In this document: one piece after another, positions 7,656 through 16,588 of the stretch
How positions within the stretch are numbered: the first letter of the stretch is position 1
Layout of the letters: each line of letters opens with the position of its first letter
DNA from: Sphingomonas kyeonggiensis
Lineage (GTDB): Bacteria; Pseudomonadota; Alphaproteobacteria; Sphingomonadales; Sphingomonadaceae
Direction of reading: 5' to 3'
Assembly (NCBI RefSeq): GCF_030812785.1
Contig: NZ_JAUSTJ010000002.1
Span: 620,001 to 684,000, forward strand
DNA: 64,000 nucleotides
Notes under the pieces: model-generated
Database searches by the model: none
Seen by the model: the letters and a program-made list of their open reading frames with translations, nothing else
Told to the model about the DNA's origin: nothing
Translations under genes and position numbers: made by a program

Positions 7656-7665
7656 TGTAGAGGCT

Positions 7666-8064
7666 TCACCGCCGCCGCGCTGCGTCTGCCTCGTCATAGG
7701 CGGCGCCGATCCGGCGGCGGAATCCTGCGAAGCCGGCCTCGCGGGATGCGCGTTTGATGCAGGCTGCGGCGATCGGTTCGAGGGCGGGGATGTCCTGCCG
7801 CGCGATCGCGACGGCCTGGCGTGCCTCCGGCGTCTCGAGCGCGCCTTTCGGTACGCGCTGGCTGTACCAGGAGTTGCCGACGAAGAAGGTGCGACGCTGC
7901 TCGGCGGGGGCATTGGTGCGCTCGGCATTCTGGCCGGCAACGCTGAGTGCCGCTGCGCAGTGGAGCTTGTTCTTCGGGTTCAGGCCATCGGCCTGGGCCG
8001 AGGTGCAACTCGCCACGAGCAGCGCGCCCATGACCAGTACCGGAATGTTTATAGGAATAGCCAT
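7666..8064 (-). CDS. Predicted lipoprotein, function unknown
   Basis: 132 residues. Starts MAIPINIPVLVMGALLVASC; the LVASC lipobox puts the lipidated Cys at residue 20. The rest is short and helical, with a conserved-looking FFVGNSWYSQRVPKGAL segment and a basic C-terminus (DEADAARRR). The frame extends to 8676 but the lipobox fixes the start. It is divergent from the DJ-1-like gene. No family recognised. Confidence 0.7.
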   Translation of the reverse strand: MAIPINIPVLVMGALLVASCTSAQADGLNPKNKLHCAAALSVAGQNAERTNAPAEQRRTFFVGNSWYSQRVPKGALETPEARQAVAIARQDIPALEPIAAACIKRASREAGFAGFRRRIGAAYDEADAARRR

Positions 8065-8151
8065 GGCATTGCCTAGGCCGGCGCCGATTAAGGCATGGTT
8101 GCGCCGCGCACCGCCTGATAGGGCGGACGACAGGTTCATGGGAGGTTCCAG

Positions 8152-8772
8152 GTGCAGATCGCGGTGCTGACGTTCGACGGGTTCAACGAGCTCGACAGCT
8201 TCGTCGCGGCGGGGATCCTCAACCGGATGAAGGCGAAGGGCTGGGCGGCGTACATCACCTGCCCGAGCGAGCAGGTCACTTCGATGAACGGGGTGACGAT
8301 CAGCCGGCAGAAGCCGCTCGAATTCGCTGCCGAGGCGGATGCGGTGCTGATCGGCAGCGGCATCCGCACGCGCGAGATCGCCGCCGATGCCGAGCTGCTC
8401 GCGCGGATCCGGCTCGATCCGGCGCGCCAGCTGATCGGGGCGCAATGCTCGGGCACCTTGCTGCTGGCGAAGCTGGGGCTGATCGGATCGCTGCCGGCCT
8501 GCACGGACCTGACCACCAAGCCCTGGGTGATCGAGGCGGGCGTCGAAGTGATCGACGCGCCGTTCGTGGCGCATGGCAATGTCACGACGGCAGGCGGGTG
8601 CCTGGCCTCGCAGTACCTGGCGAGCTGGCTGATCGCGCGCGGGGCGTCGTTGGAGGATGCCCGGGCGGCGATCCATTATGTCGCGCCGGTGGGGGAGAAG
8701 GAATTGTACGTCGAGCGGGCGATGGGGGTGATCGGGGCGTTTGTCGGGGCTGGCGAGAGGGCCGCCGCTTAA
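8152..8772 (+). CDS. DJ-1/PfpI family protein
   Basis: 206 residues. The fold signature is clear: MQIAVLTFDGFNELD at the N-terminus, ADAVLIGSGI, then LIGAQCSGTLLLAKLGLI where the nucleophile Cys (about residue 100) sits in the tight turn typical of DJ-1/PfpI proteins. AGGCLASQYLASWL near 148 matches the ThiJ/isonitrile-hydratase branch. GTG start at 8152 with GGGAGG 7-8 bases upstream. Substrate unknown; may be a glyoxalase/deglycase-like or isonitrile hydratase-like enzyme. Confidence 0.85.
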   Translation: MQIAVLTFDGFNELDSFVAAGILNRMKAKGWAAYITCPSEQVTSMNGVTISRQKPLEFAAEADAVLIGSGIRTREIAADAELLARIRLDPARQLIGAQCSGTLLLAKLGLIGSLPACTDLTTKPWVIEAGVEVIDAPFVAHGNVTTAGGCLASQYLASWLIARGASLEDARAAIHYVAPVGEKELYVERAMGVIGAFVGAGERAAA

Positions 8773-8774
8773 CC

Positions 8775-8860
8775 GTCATCCCGGCGAAAGCCGGGATCTC
8801 GTGCGGCTCATTCCCGCCGCCCGCGCCTTCGCCTGAGATCCCGGCTTTCGCCGGGATGAC
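8775..8860. repeat. 86-bp palindromic repeat, GTCATCCCGG family
   Basis: Outer arms GTCATCCCGGCGAAAGCCGG and its complement; each arm is also a small hairpin. The centre (GATCTCGTGCGG ... CGCCTGAGATC) recurs in copies at 36221-36299 and, inverted, at 49846-49923. It lies between convergent genes. Confidence 0.88.
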
Positions 8861-8862
8861 GA

Positions 8863-10056
8863 TCAGGCCTCGATCTCCCGCCCGCCCTTGAACACGCGGT
8901 GGACCTTGCCCTGGACCGGCAGCGTGTCGAATGGGGTGTTGCCCGCGCGGGCCTTCATCTTCGTGGCGTCGATCACCCAGGGCGTGTCGGGCGCGAACAG
9001 GATGAAGTCGGCGGGCTTGCCCGGGGCGAGCGTGCCGGCGTCGAGGCCGAGGACGCGCGCCGGGTTGGCGGCGAGCAGCTCGAACAGCCGCTCCATGCCG
9101 ATCAGCCCCTCGCGGACGAGGCCGAGCGAGAGCGCGAGCAGCGTCTCGGCGCCTGACATGCCTTCATCGGCGTCGATGAAGGGCAGGCGCTTGCCTTCGG
9201 GGCCGCGCGGATCATGGCCCGAGGCGATGACGTCGATCGTGCCGTCGGCCAGCGCGGCGCGGACCGCCTGGCGGTCGCTGTCGCTGCGCAGCGGCGGCGA
9301 GAGACGGGCATAGGTGCGGTAGTCGCTGATATCGATGTCCGACAGCAGCCAGTGCGCCGGGGTGACGCCGCAGGTGACCCGTACGCCGCGGCGCTTGGCC
9401 TGGCGGATCAGGTCGAGGCCGGCGGCAGTAGTGACCTGGCGGAAATGGATGGCCGCGCCGGTATCCTCGGCAAGCATCGTGTCGCGGGCGATCGCCAGCG
9501 CCTCGGCGATGGCCGGGGCCGCGGCGAGGCCCAGGAGCGTGGCGGTGAGGCCTTCGGTGGCGACTGCGTCGCGTGCCAGATTGCCGTCCTCGGCATGGGC
9601 GATGACGGTGAGGCCGCAGTCCTTGGCATAGGCGAGGACCTTGCGCATCACGCCGGCGTCGGCGATCCAGCGGCGGCCGGTGGCGACGGCCTTGGCGCCG
9701 GCCGAGGCGTTGATCGCCATCTCGGCAAGGTCGGTGCCCTGCAGCCCGCGCGTGGCGGCGGCGAGGGGGTGGACCCACAGGTCGGGCTTGCCCATCAGCG
9801 CGGCGCGGCGAATGATGCCGGGATCGTCGAGGATCGGCGACTGATCGGGCATCAGCCCGACGCGAGTGATGCCGCCGGCGCGGCAGGCGGCGCGGTCGAC
9901 CGCGAACACGCCGAGATCGATGATGCCGGGGGCGAGGTGCAGGCCGCCGCCGTCGATGGTCTCGGAGTTCGTGGTGTCGGTGGTGATGGTTTCGCCGGAG
10001 AAGGCGAAGCTGGTGGCGCCGCCGAGGACTTTGACGTTTTCAAATAGACGGGTCAC
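8863..10056 (-). CDS. pyrC': Non-catalytic dihydroorotase-like subunit of aspartate transcarbamoylase (PyrC')
   Basis: 397 residues, amidohydrolase fold (APGIIDL ... LAPGKPADFILF). The active-site residues of true DHOases are gone: the metal-binding HxH after IIDL reads GVF, with a deletion behind it; the His of the usual HICHVST reads Q (HFRQVTT); the catalytic Asp of TDHAPH reads Gly (ASGHDPRG). This is the hallmark of pseudo-DHOases that scaffold PyrB in pseudomonads and others. Downstream of pyrB on the same strand. A GTG at 10056 with AAGGA 8 bases upstream is the best start; a TTG at 10080 is possible. Databases will often call it dihydroorotase. Confidence 0.85.
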   Translation of the reverse strand: MTRLFENVKVLGGATSFAFSGETITTDTTNSETIDGGGLHLAPGIIDLGVFAVDRAACRAGGITRVGLMPDQSPILDDPGIIRRAALMGKPDLWVHPLAAATRGLQGTDLAEMAINASAGAKAVATGRRWIADAGVMRKVLAYAKDCGLTVIAHAEDGNLARDAVATEGLTATLLGLAAAPAIAEALAIARDTMLAEDTGAAIHFRQVTTAAGLDLIRQAKRRGVRVTCGVTPAHWLLSDIDISDYRTYARLSPPLRSDSDRQAVRAALADGTIDVIASGHDPRGPEGKRLPFIDADEGMSGAETLLALSLGLVREGLIGMERLFELLAANPARVLGLDAGTLAPGKPADFILFAPDTPWVIDATKMKARAGNTPFDTLPVQGKVHRVFKGGREIEA

Positions 10057-10087
10057 TCGGCAATTCCTTCGGCGTTCCAATTACCCT

Positions 10088-10170
10088 CGTCATCCCCGCG
10101 AAGGCGGGGATCCAGGGTTACTGAGGACGTCGCTTTGTTACCCTGGATCCCCGCCTTCGCGGGGATGACG
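10088..10170. repeat. 83-bp palindromic repeat between pyrB and pyrC'
   Basis: CGTCATCCCCGCGAAGGCGG ... and its complement with an inner CCAGGGTTAC / GTTACCCTGG pair. Variant of the GTCATCCCGG family. It sits inside the presumed pyrB-pyrC' transcript, so it would form a large hairpin in the mRNA. Confidence 0.85.
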
Positions 10171-10198
10171 GGGCGGGGTGACGGCGGGAGGAGGTGGT

Positions 10199-11188
10199 TC
10201 ATGCCCAGCCCTCCACGCCGCGTTCGGCTCTTGTCAGCACGTCGAGGCAGGCCATGCGGACCGCCACGCCCATCTCGACCTGCTCGGTGATCGCGCTGCG
10301 CTCCGGATGGTCGGCGATCGCGCTGTCGATCTCGACGCCGCGGTTCATCGGGCCGGGGTGCATGACCAGGGCATCCTCCCTGGCGCGGGCCAGCCGCTCG
10401 GGCGTGAGGCCGTAGCGGGCGTGGAACTCGCGGGTCGACGGGATGAAGCCGCCGGCCATGCGCTCGTTCTGGACGCGGAGCATCATCACGACATCGGCGC
10501 CTTCAAGTGCGGCGTCGAAATCGGTGAAGGGGGTGACGTAGAGCCCCTCGATCGCCGGGGGCATCAGCGTGGAGGGCGCGACGACGCGGACCTCGGCGCC
10601 GAGTGCGGTGAGCGCCAGCATGTTCGAGCGGGCGACGCGGCTGTGGAGCAGGTCGCCGCAGATCACCACGCGCTGGCCGGCCACCGAGCCGCGACGGCGG
10701 CGGATCGTCAGCGCGTCGAGCAGCGCCTGGGTGGGATGCTCGTGCCAGCCGTCGCCGGCGTTGAGCACCGGGCAATCAACCTTGTCGGCGATCAGCTGGA
10801 CCGCGCCCGAGGCCATGTGGCGGATGACGATCACATCGGCGCGCATGGCGTTGAGCGTCACCGCGGTGTCGATCAGCGTCTCGCCCTTCTTCACCGAGCT
10901 TTGCGCGGCATGCATGTTGACCACGTCGGCGCCCAGCCGCTTGCCCGCGATCTCGAAGGAGAGGAGCGTGCGGGTGCTGTTCTCGAAGAACGCGTTGATC
11001 TGGGTGATGCCCTCCAGCCGGCGGTCGCTGCGCGCGCGCGTCCGGTTCGCTTCGATCCATTGTTCCGCCTCGTCGAGCAGGAACATGATCTCATGGGGCT
11101 GAAGGCCCGCAATGCCGGTGAGGTGCCGGTGCGGGAAGACGGCGCGGCCCTGTATCTGGGCCGCGGGGCGATGATCTGAAGCTTGCAT
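10199..11188 (-). CDS. pyrB: Aspartate carbamoyltransferase catalytic chain
   Basis: 329 residues. Condenses carbamoyl phosphate and aspartate in pyrimidine synthesis. FENSTRT (carbamoyl-phosphate loop) at about residues 68-74; KKGET loop about 100-104; [10 protein letters not shown] about 149-158; the aspartate-side MMLRVQNER near 235-243; [10 protein letters not shown] near 286-295. Length is typical for a PyrB that partners a DHOase-like protein and has no PyrI. The N-terminal 15 residues are variable. The inactive DHOase gene follows on the same strand. Confidence 0.96.
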   Translation of the reverse strand: MQASDHRPAAQIQGRAVFPHRHLTGIAGLQPHEIMFLLDEAEQWIEANRTRARSDRRLEGITQINAFFENSTRTLLSFEIAGKRLGADVVNMHAAQSSVKKGETLIDTAVTLNAMRADVIVIRHMASGAVQLIADKVDCPVLNAGDGWHEHPTQALLDALTIRRRRGSVAGQRVVICGDLLHSRVARSNMLALTALGAEVRVVAPSTLMPPAIEGLYVTPFTDFDAALEGADVVMMLRVQNERMAGGFIPSTREFHARYGLTPERLARAREDALVMHPGPMNRGVEIDSAIADHPERSAITEQVEMGVAVRMACLDVLTRAERGVEGWA

Positions 11189-11293
11189 TAAAGCCGTCGC
11201 CTAGACCTGCCGAAGCGCGGGCGCAAGGAGTCTCGCGCCTGCCGCAAATCGCAGATAGGAAGTCGGCCGCGTTGCGTTTCGGGGGGAGCGTTC

Positions 11294-12115
11294 GTGCAGG
11301 GCTGGTGGGCATCATTTCTCGGCTGGATGACGCGCGATCCCGCGTGGTGGGCGGCGTTCCAGGCCGGCGCGTTCTTCTTCGCATTGGGGCTCGCGTTGAT
11401 CGTCGTGCTGCTGCCCTGGTGGCTGGCGCAGGTGGAGCGTGCGCGCTGGCGGCCGATGCGGCACATGCTGGCGCAGGCGGCGCTGCAGGCGCACCGCGAT
11501 TGCGGCGAGAATGTCGTCGCGCTCTCCCGCCAGTTCTTCCGCGAGAATGAGGGCGCGCCGCTCGAGCGGCTGATCCGCGCGCGGCGGGCGATCGAGCGGC
11601 AGGCGGCGGACGGCGCGCGCTTCGGGCGGGTGGTGTCGGTCTATGCTCCGGCGGTCGACGCGCCGCATGCCGCGCTGCTCGCCGATACCGCGGCGCTGGC
11701 CGAGCTCGCCGAGCGCACGCTGGCGGCGCTCACCCGGCTCTATCTGGGACAGGCGACGGTGCGGGTCGGCGCTAATGCGGTGCATGGCGACGACGCGCTG
11801 GGCTATGCGCCGGCGCAGCTCGTCTCGCTCTCCTATGTCGCCGAGATGGAGGCGCTGGCCGATGGCTTCGCCGATGCCGCGGCGGGGCATCGCGGGCGGA
11901 TCGAAGGCGCGCTGGGACGCAAGGCGCGCAAGGCGGCGCGGGCGGAGCTCGACCGGGTCGGCGAGGATGTTGCGATGCTGGGCGCGGACGTGCGGCGCTT
12001 CTGCGCGCGGCTGCAACCGGCGGATGCGGACGACACGACCTACAAGCGGCGCGAACTGGGCGAACGGGGCAGCCGCTCGCTCGACGCGCTGATCGCGCGG
12101 TTCGACCGGCGCTGA
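11294..12115 (+). CDS. Hypothetical protein with N-terminal membrane anchor
   Basis: 273 residues. One strong transmembrane helix at about residues 20-45 (AGAFFFALGLALIVVLLPWWL) after a Trp-rich start (WWASFLGWMTRDPAWW); the rest is Ala/Arg-rich and helical, probably coiled, and cytoplasmic. GTG start at 11294 with GGGGGGAGC upstream. Divergent from pyrB. No family recognised. Confidence 0.72.
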   Translation: MQGWWASFLGWMTRDPAWWAAFQAGAFFFALGLALIVVLLPWWLAQVERARWRPMRHMLAQAALQAHRDCGENVVALSRQFFRENEGAPLERLIRARRAIERQAADGARFGRVVSVYAPAVDAPHAALLADTAALAELAERTLAALTRLYLGQATVRVGANAVHGDDALGYAPAQLVSLSYVAEMEALADGFADAAAGHRGRIEGALGRKARKAARAELDRVGEDVAMLGADVRRFCARLQPADADDTTYKRRELGERGSRSLDALIARFDRR

Positions 12116-12156
12116 CGGGACTGGCCAGCCGTATTTTCATGTGACATTGTTACATT

Positions 12157-12732
12157 ATGCGGATCGCGCTCCTGGCCCTGTTGCTGCTCGCGGGTTGCTC
12201 CGGATCGGGCTCGCGCGACAATCCGTCGGCCTATCGCAACGCCTGGGACCGCTTCCGCGTGCAGTTCGGGCTGGAGCGCTTCCTCGGCTATGCCTGCAGC
12301 CACGAAGAGACCGAACGGGACGGCACGCAGGTGATGCGATCGCTCCCTTACGATCAATGTTATCGCTTCAACGCGTCCGAGCGGATCGAGGGCATCTGGA
12401 TCGACGAGTTCGAGGGGCAGGAGCTGCTGACGCCCGGCGAATATGCGCGCTATCTGCGCGGCGAGGACCGGGACGCGACGACCCGGCTGGAGATGGAGGC
12501 GGTCCGCCGGAAATGGGCACCGGCGGTCAAGCGCGGCGACCCCGAGGCGCTGCGGCTATGGTCGGTCCACGGCAAGTCGGCCGAGGGGGCCTGGCAGCTG
12601 ACCGGCAAGGCCTATCGCATCCGCTTCGTTGGGCGGCGGGCATCCTATCCGGGGAACTACGGCCATCTAGGGGTGAGCAGTCACCTGGTGCTGGTCGACA
12701 AGCTCGAGGCGCTGACGCCGCTCAGCAATTGA
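12157..12732 (+). CDS. Predicted lipoprotein, function unknown
   Basis: 191 residues. [14 protein letters not shown] gives a clean lipobox with Cys at residue 14. The mature part contains [19 protein letters not shown] and RYLRGEDRD; no known domain recognised. Its 3' end overlaps the convergent ruvX by 11 bases. The Cys residues at about 48 and 67 might form a disulfide. Confidence 0.78.
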   Translation: MRIALLALLLLAGCSGSGSRDNPSAYRNAWDRFRVQFGLERFLGYACSHEETERDGTQVMRSLPYDQCYRFNASERIEGIWIDEFEGQELLTPGEYARYLRGEDRDATTRLEMEAVRRKWAPAVKRGDPEALRLWSVHGKSAEGAWQLTGKAYRIRFVGRRASYPGNYGHLGVSSHLVLVDKLEALTPLSN

Positions 12733-13183
12733 CCAGCGCGTCGATCGCCGCCTGGAGGATGTGGGCGGCGGCCATGTTGTCGATCATCTCGGCGCGGCGG
12801 GCGCGGCTGAAATCCTGCTCGATCAAGGTGCGCTCGACCGCGACGGTGGACCAGCGCTCGTCCCAGAGCAGGATCGGCATGCCGAGATCGTCCATGTTGC
12901 GGGCAAAGGCACGGGTGGACTGGGTGCGGGGGCTGTCGGTGCCGTCGAGGTTGAGCGGCAGGCCGATGACGAGCCCTTTGACCTGTTGCGCGGTGATCAG
13001 CGCCTGAAGCGCGGCCTTGTCCTTGGAGAATTTGGTGCGGCGGACCAGCTCGGCGGGGCTGGCGAAGCTCCAGCCGGCGTCGCACAGCGCGGTGCCGATC
13101 GTCTTGGTGCCGACGTCGAGGCCGATCAGGCGGCCGCCGGCGGGTAGCGCGGCGCGGAAGTCTGCGGGGGCGGTGGTGATCAT
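12722..13183 (-). CDS. ruvX: Holliday junction resolvase-like RuvX (YqgF)
   Basis: 153 residues. RNase H-like fold: [18 protein letters not shown] (first Asp), [15 protein letters not shown], and [17 protein letters not shown] (second acidic residue) followed by [14 protein letters not shown] (third). YqgF/RuvX acts on pre-16S rRNA 5' ends and has been studied as an anti-resolvase. The ATG overlaps the stop of the upstream DUF3089 gene by one base (TGATG). Confidence 0.93.
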   Translation of the reverse strand: MITTAPADFRAALPAGGRLIGLDVGTKTIGTALCDAGWSFASPAELVRRTKFSKDKAALQALITAQQVKGLVIGLPLNLDGTDSPRTQSTRAFARNMDDLGMPILLWDERWSTVAVERTLIEQDFSRARRAEMIDNMAAAHILQAAIDALVNC

Positions 13184-14292
13184 CAGAAAGGCCAGAATTT
13201 CCGCCGCGCCTTGAGCCGGCGTTCGGCATCGGCGCGGACGTTCGCCCAGAACAGGCTGTAGTCGAACACGTGGTAATTGTTGCCCGGCAGCACATAGGGG
13301 CCGAGGTCGGGCGGGGTGGTGCCGATCATCAGGAAGCCGCGGCCGTCGCAGCGGGCGGGGACGAGGTTCTTGCGGAGCACCGCGCTGGTCAGGTCTCGGC
13401 TCGGCATCAGGCCGCCGAGATTGGCCTCGGCCGGGGCGCTGTCGTTCGGCTTGCCTGTGATCGGGTTGGTGCAGACCATCGGCGTGCCCTTGCGGGGCTG
13501 GCCGGTGAAGCCGTGGGTCTGGTCGAACGTGTCGACGATCAGCGACGGATCGGCAGGCTCGGCGAAGCTCTGCCAGGAGAGGATGCAGCCGCTGTCGTCG
13601 GGGCCGGTGCAGGCGGGCAGGCCCATCTTCGGCAGGTCGGCAGTGATCGAGACCGGCCAGCCGACGACATAGGCAGCGACGATCCGCTTCGCGAGCGGCT
13701 TGCCGGCGACGCGGTCGACGAGCAGGCGGGTGAGGTGGAGCGCGCCTTGCGAATGGCCGGCGAGGATGATCGGGCGGTTGCCGGCCTCCTTGAGGAACTG
13801 GTCGAACGCCGCGGCGACGTCGCGATAGGCGAAGTCGAGCGCCTGCTGGGCCTGGGACTTGCTGGTCAGGAAGGCGCCGAAGGTCGCCTGGCGGTAGCGC
13901 GGCGCCCAGACCAGGCCGGAGGAATTGAACGCGCTGGCCTGGCCGCGCAGGAACAGCTCGGCCCGGGCATTGGCGGTCACGTCGTTCAGCGGGGCATTCC
14001 ACTGGGTGCGGTCGAGGAACGAGGTGGGGTGGACGAAGAACACCGCGGCGGGCGGGTTCTCGGCCGGCTGGAAGCCCTCTGGCGTCCAGAGCGCCGGGTT
14101 GCCGGGCCTGTCGGGGCGGGCGAGCCAGAGCTCCGGCTTCGAATAGTCGCCGGGGGGCGACAGCCGGGCCACCTCGGTCGTCGGGACGAGCGCCTGGCGG
14201 AGCAGCTCGGCGCCCCAGAAGCGGAAGGCGAAAGTGGCGGCTGTTGCGAGCACGATGAGTCCTACGATGACGTAGAGGAATTTACGGGCCAA
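13183..14292 (-). CDS. DUF3089 alpha/beta-hydrolase-like protein, membrane anchored
   Basis: 369 residues. An N-terminal transmembrane helix ([19 protein letters not shown]) is followed by a DUF3089 domain: [13 protein letters not shown], then the nucleophile elbow AGHSQGALH, and [23 protein letters not shown] is the expected serine-hydrolase motif; substrate unknown. TTG at 14292 has GAGAG upstream and starts just before the helix; the longer frame to 14403 is less likely. Translationally coupled to ruvX. Confidence 0.82.
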   Translation of the reverse strand: MARKFLYVIVGLIVLATAATFAFRFWGAELLRQALVPTTEVARLSPPGDYSKPELWLARPDRPGNPALWTPEGFQPAENPPAAVFFVHPTSFLDRTQWNAPLNDVTANARAELFLRGQASAFNSSGLVWAPRYRQATFGAFLTSKSQAQQALDFAYRDVAAAFDQFLKEAGNRPIILAGHSQGALHLTRLLVDRVAGKPLAKRIVAAYVVGWPVSITADLPKMGLPACTGPDDSGCILSWQSFAEPADPSLIVDTFDQTHGFTGQPRKGTPMVCTNPITGKPNDSAPAEANLGGLMPSRDLTSAVLRKNLVPARCDGRGFLMIGTTPPDLGPYVLPGNNYHVFDYSLFWANVRADAERRLKARRKFWPF

Positions 14293-14464
14293 GCCCCACT
14301 CTCCATTGTGCAATGCAGCATAGTGCCGCTTTGTTGCAATCGCATTCCCATCGGGCACGATTTCTCCGGATGCAACCGCGATTGCGCTTCCGGCCTTCTG
14401 CACCGGAAATCCACTTTACCGCCCGTGCCCGATGCGAGAGCATCGCCGGCGAGGGGAGATTTTC

Positions 14465-16258
14465 ATGGACGAAACCGAAACCGCGCCGTCGGGCGAGGCG
14501 GTGCGCTGGACCTGGCGCCCGCTGCTGCTCGCCGGCCTGGGGCTGGCGACGGGGATCGTCGTCCACCTGATCCTGGGCAGGGCCCAGATCTATTACAACG
14601 GCCTGGGCGTGATCCGGGCGGGGCTGACCCTGGGCATCACCCTTGCCGCGGTGCTGATCGGCTTCACGATCGAGCGGCGGCTATGGTGGACCGCCCTGCT
14701 GTTCGGCGGCGTGATGGGCATTGTCGGATTCCTCGTCACGCTGGGCAATGGCACGCCGGGAGGCTGGGGATCGGTCGAGGGCTGGCGGACGATGAGCCTG
14801 GCGCTCGCGATCACGATCGCCGCGCCGCTTTTCCAGGCCGCGCGCGACGAGGGGGCGCTACGTCCTTCCTATATCGGCGTGCATGACCATGTCTGGGCCA
14901 ATGTCGTGCTGTGGTGCGCGAGCTGGGCGTTCGTGGGCCTGGTCTGGTTGATGGCGATCCTGCTCGCCAGCCTGTTCCATCTGATCAAGATCGACTTCGT
15001 CCAGCAGCTGCTGGCCAAGGACTGGTTCGCCCGCGCGATGACCGGACTGGCGTTCGGCGCAGCGCTGGGATTGCTGCGCGAGCATGACGCGGTGGTACGG
15101 ACGCTTCAGCGCGTGGTGGCGATCGTGCTCGCGGTGCTCGCGCCGGTTCTGGCGATCGGGCTCGGCCTTTTCCTGATCGCGCTGCCCTTCACCGGCGTGC
15201 AGGCATTGTGGGACGCGACCTCTGAGACCACTCCGCTACTGCTTGCCTGCGCGGCGGGTGCGCTGATCCTCGCCAATGTGGTGATCGGCCGGGAAGATGC
15301 GGACGAGCGCCGCAATCCGCTGCTCCGTTACAGCGCAATGGTGCTGGCCGCCGTGATCCTGCCGCTGGCGGTGCTGGCCGCGGTGGCGACCGGGCTGCGA
15401 ATCGGCCAATATGGCTATACGCCGGAGCGGCTCTGGGGCGTCGTCTTCGTCGGCGTCGCGCTGTGCTGGGGCCTCATCTATTTCGCGACGCTGGCGTTGC
15501 GGCGGCTCGGCTGGACGCGACTGGTGCGCCCAGCCAATCTGGCGCTGGCCTCCCTGGTCTGTGCGTTGGGCTTCGTGCTGGCGACGCCACTGATCAGCTT
15601 CAACGCGATCTCGACTGCCGATCAGGTCGCGCGGCTCGAATCGGGGAAGATCGCCCCGGACAAGTTCGACTGGCCCGCACTTGCCTTCGAGTTCGGCAAG
15701 CCGGGCCGGGAGGCGCTGGCGCGGCTCAAGCGCTCGGTCAACGCCGCGATCCGGGCGAAGGCGGCGGAAACCGAGAAGGCTGAAAGTCCCTATACGCTGG
15801 AACTGCGCGAGCAGCAGAAACCGTTCGCCGGCGGCTATGAGGTGCGCCCGGGCGGTACGGCGCTGCCCGATGGACTGAAGACGATCGTGCTCCGCGAAAG
15901 GGCGTGCGAGTTAGATCATCTCTGCCGCGTCTATCTGCACGACGCGAAAACGGCGACGGTGATCGACGATGGCTGCGCCAAGCTGCCGCCCGAAAGGCAG
16001 AACGATCCCACGAACAAGTGCGCGATGAGGGTCCATATCTATCTGCTGACGGCGGACGGCTGGAAGGACGTGGACGATTTGCCTGACCCGACCAATCCCG
16101 AGGTAAAGGAATCGCCCAGGAATATGCCGGCCGACCAGGAACGTGCGCTTCTGGAGCGGGAATATGCAGCGATCACCGGCAACGGCGTCACCGTGCGCAA
16201 GGTCGAGATGCGGCAGGTGTTCATCGGCGACAAGCCACAGGGACGGCCTTTCAAGTAA
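14465..16258 (+). CDS. DUF4153 polytopic membrane protein
   Basis: 597 residues. About ten to twelve hydrophobic helices over residues 20-400, then a C-terminal soluble part of about 190 residues containing several Cys (about 480-530) that looks periplasmic. The layout GNGTPGGWGSVEGWRTMSLAL ... HDHVWANVVLW matches DUF4153. Start at 14465 has GGGGAGA 5-6 bases upstream. Function is unknown; DUF4153 proteins are often listed as membrane proteins of unknown role. Confidence 0.75.
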   Translation: MDETETAPSGEAVRWTWRPLLLAGLGLATGIVVHLILGRAQIYYNGLGVIRAGLTLGITLAAVLIGFTIERRLWWTALLFGGVMGIVGFLVTLGNGTPGGWGSVEGWRTMSLALAITIAAPLFQAARDEGALRPSYIGVHDHVWANVVLWCASWAFVGLVWLMAILLASLFHLIKIDFVQQLLAKDWFARAMTGLAFGAALGLLREHDAVVRTLQRVVAIVLAVLAPVLAIGLGLFLIALPFTGVQALWDATSETTPLLLACAAGALILANVVIGREDADERRNPLLRYSAMVLAAVILPLAVLAAVATGLRIGQYGYTPERLWGVVFVGVALCWGLIYFATLALRRLGWTRLVRPANLALASLVCALGFVLATPLISFNAISTADQVARLESGKIAPDKFDWPALAFEFGKPGREALARLKRSVNAAIRAKAAETEKAESPYTLELREQQKPFAGGYEVRPGGTALPDGLKTIVLRERACELDHLCRVYLHDAKTATVIDDGCAKLPPERQNDPTNKCAMRVHIYLLTADGWKDVDDLPDPTNPEVKESPRNMPADQERALLEREYAAITGNGVTVRKVEMRQVFIGDKPQGRPFK

Positions 16259-16273
16259 CCGGTGCTTGAAGGC

Positions 16274-16300
16274 GGGAGGCGCCCCTGTTAGGCGCCTCCC
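16274..16300 (+). promoter_or_regulatory. Perfect 10-bp stem-loop ending at the gatC start codon
   Basis: GGGAGGCGCC (16274-16283), loop CCTGTTA, GGCGCCTCCC (16291-16300); the gatC ATG begins at the next base. The only SD-like GGGAGG is in the 5' arm. It could be a translation-control hairpin, a weak terminator of the DUF4153 gene (no T-run), or a DNA feature if gatC is transcribed leaderless. Confidence 0.6.
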
Positions 16301-16588
16301 ATGTCCGTCGATACCGCAACCGTGAAGAAGGTGGCGAGCCTGGCCCGCATCGCGATCAGCGATGCCGATGCCGAGCGTCTCGCGCCCGAGCTCAACAACA
16401 TCCTGGGCTGGATCGAGCAGCTCGGCGAGGTCGATACCTCGTCGGTCGAGCCGATGACCGCCGTGATCCCCAACAAGCTGCGCCTCCGCGAGGACGTGGT
16501 GACCGAGGGCAACCAGCGCGACGCCGTGCTGCAGAACGCGCCGCAGGGCGAGCACGGGTTCTTCACCGTGCCGAAGGTGGTCGAATGA
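16301..16588 (+). CDS. gatC: Asp-tRNA(Asn)/Glu-tRNA(Gln) amidotransferase subunit C
   Basis: 95 residues. [19 protein letters not shown] ... [26 protein letters not shown] is the GatC pattern; the C-terminal [20 protein letters not shown] is also conserved. It stabilises GatA-GatB in the transamidosome that makes Gln-tRNA(Gln) and/or Asn-tRNA(Asn). Overlaps gatA by 4 bases (ATGA). Confidence 0.95.
   Translation: MSVDTATVKKVASLARIAISDADAERLAPELNNILGWIEQLGEVDTSSVEPMTAVIPNKLRLREDVVTEGNQRDAVLQNAPQGEHGFFTVPKVVE

Noticed and set aside
8775..10170. Clustered palindromes considered as a CRISPR array
   Set aside because: Only two elements here, of different consensus, separated by a whole gene; no regular spacers and no cas genes.
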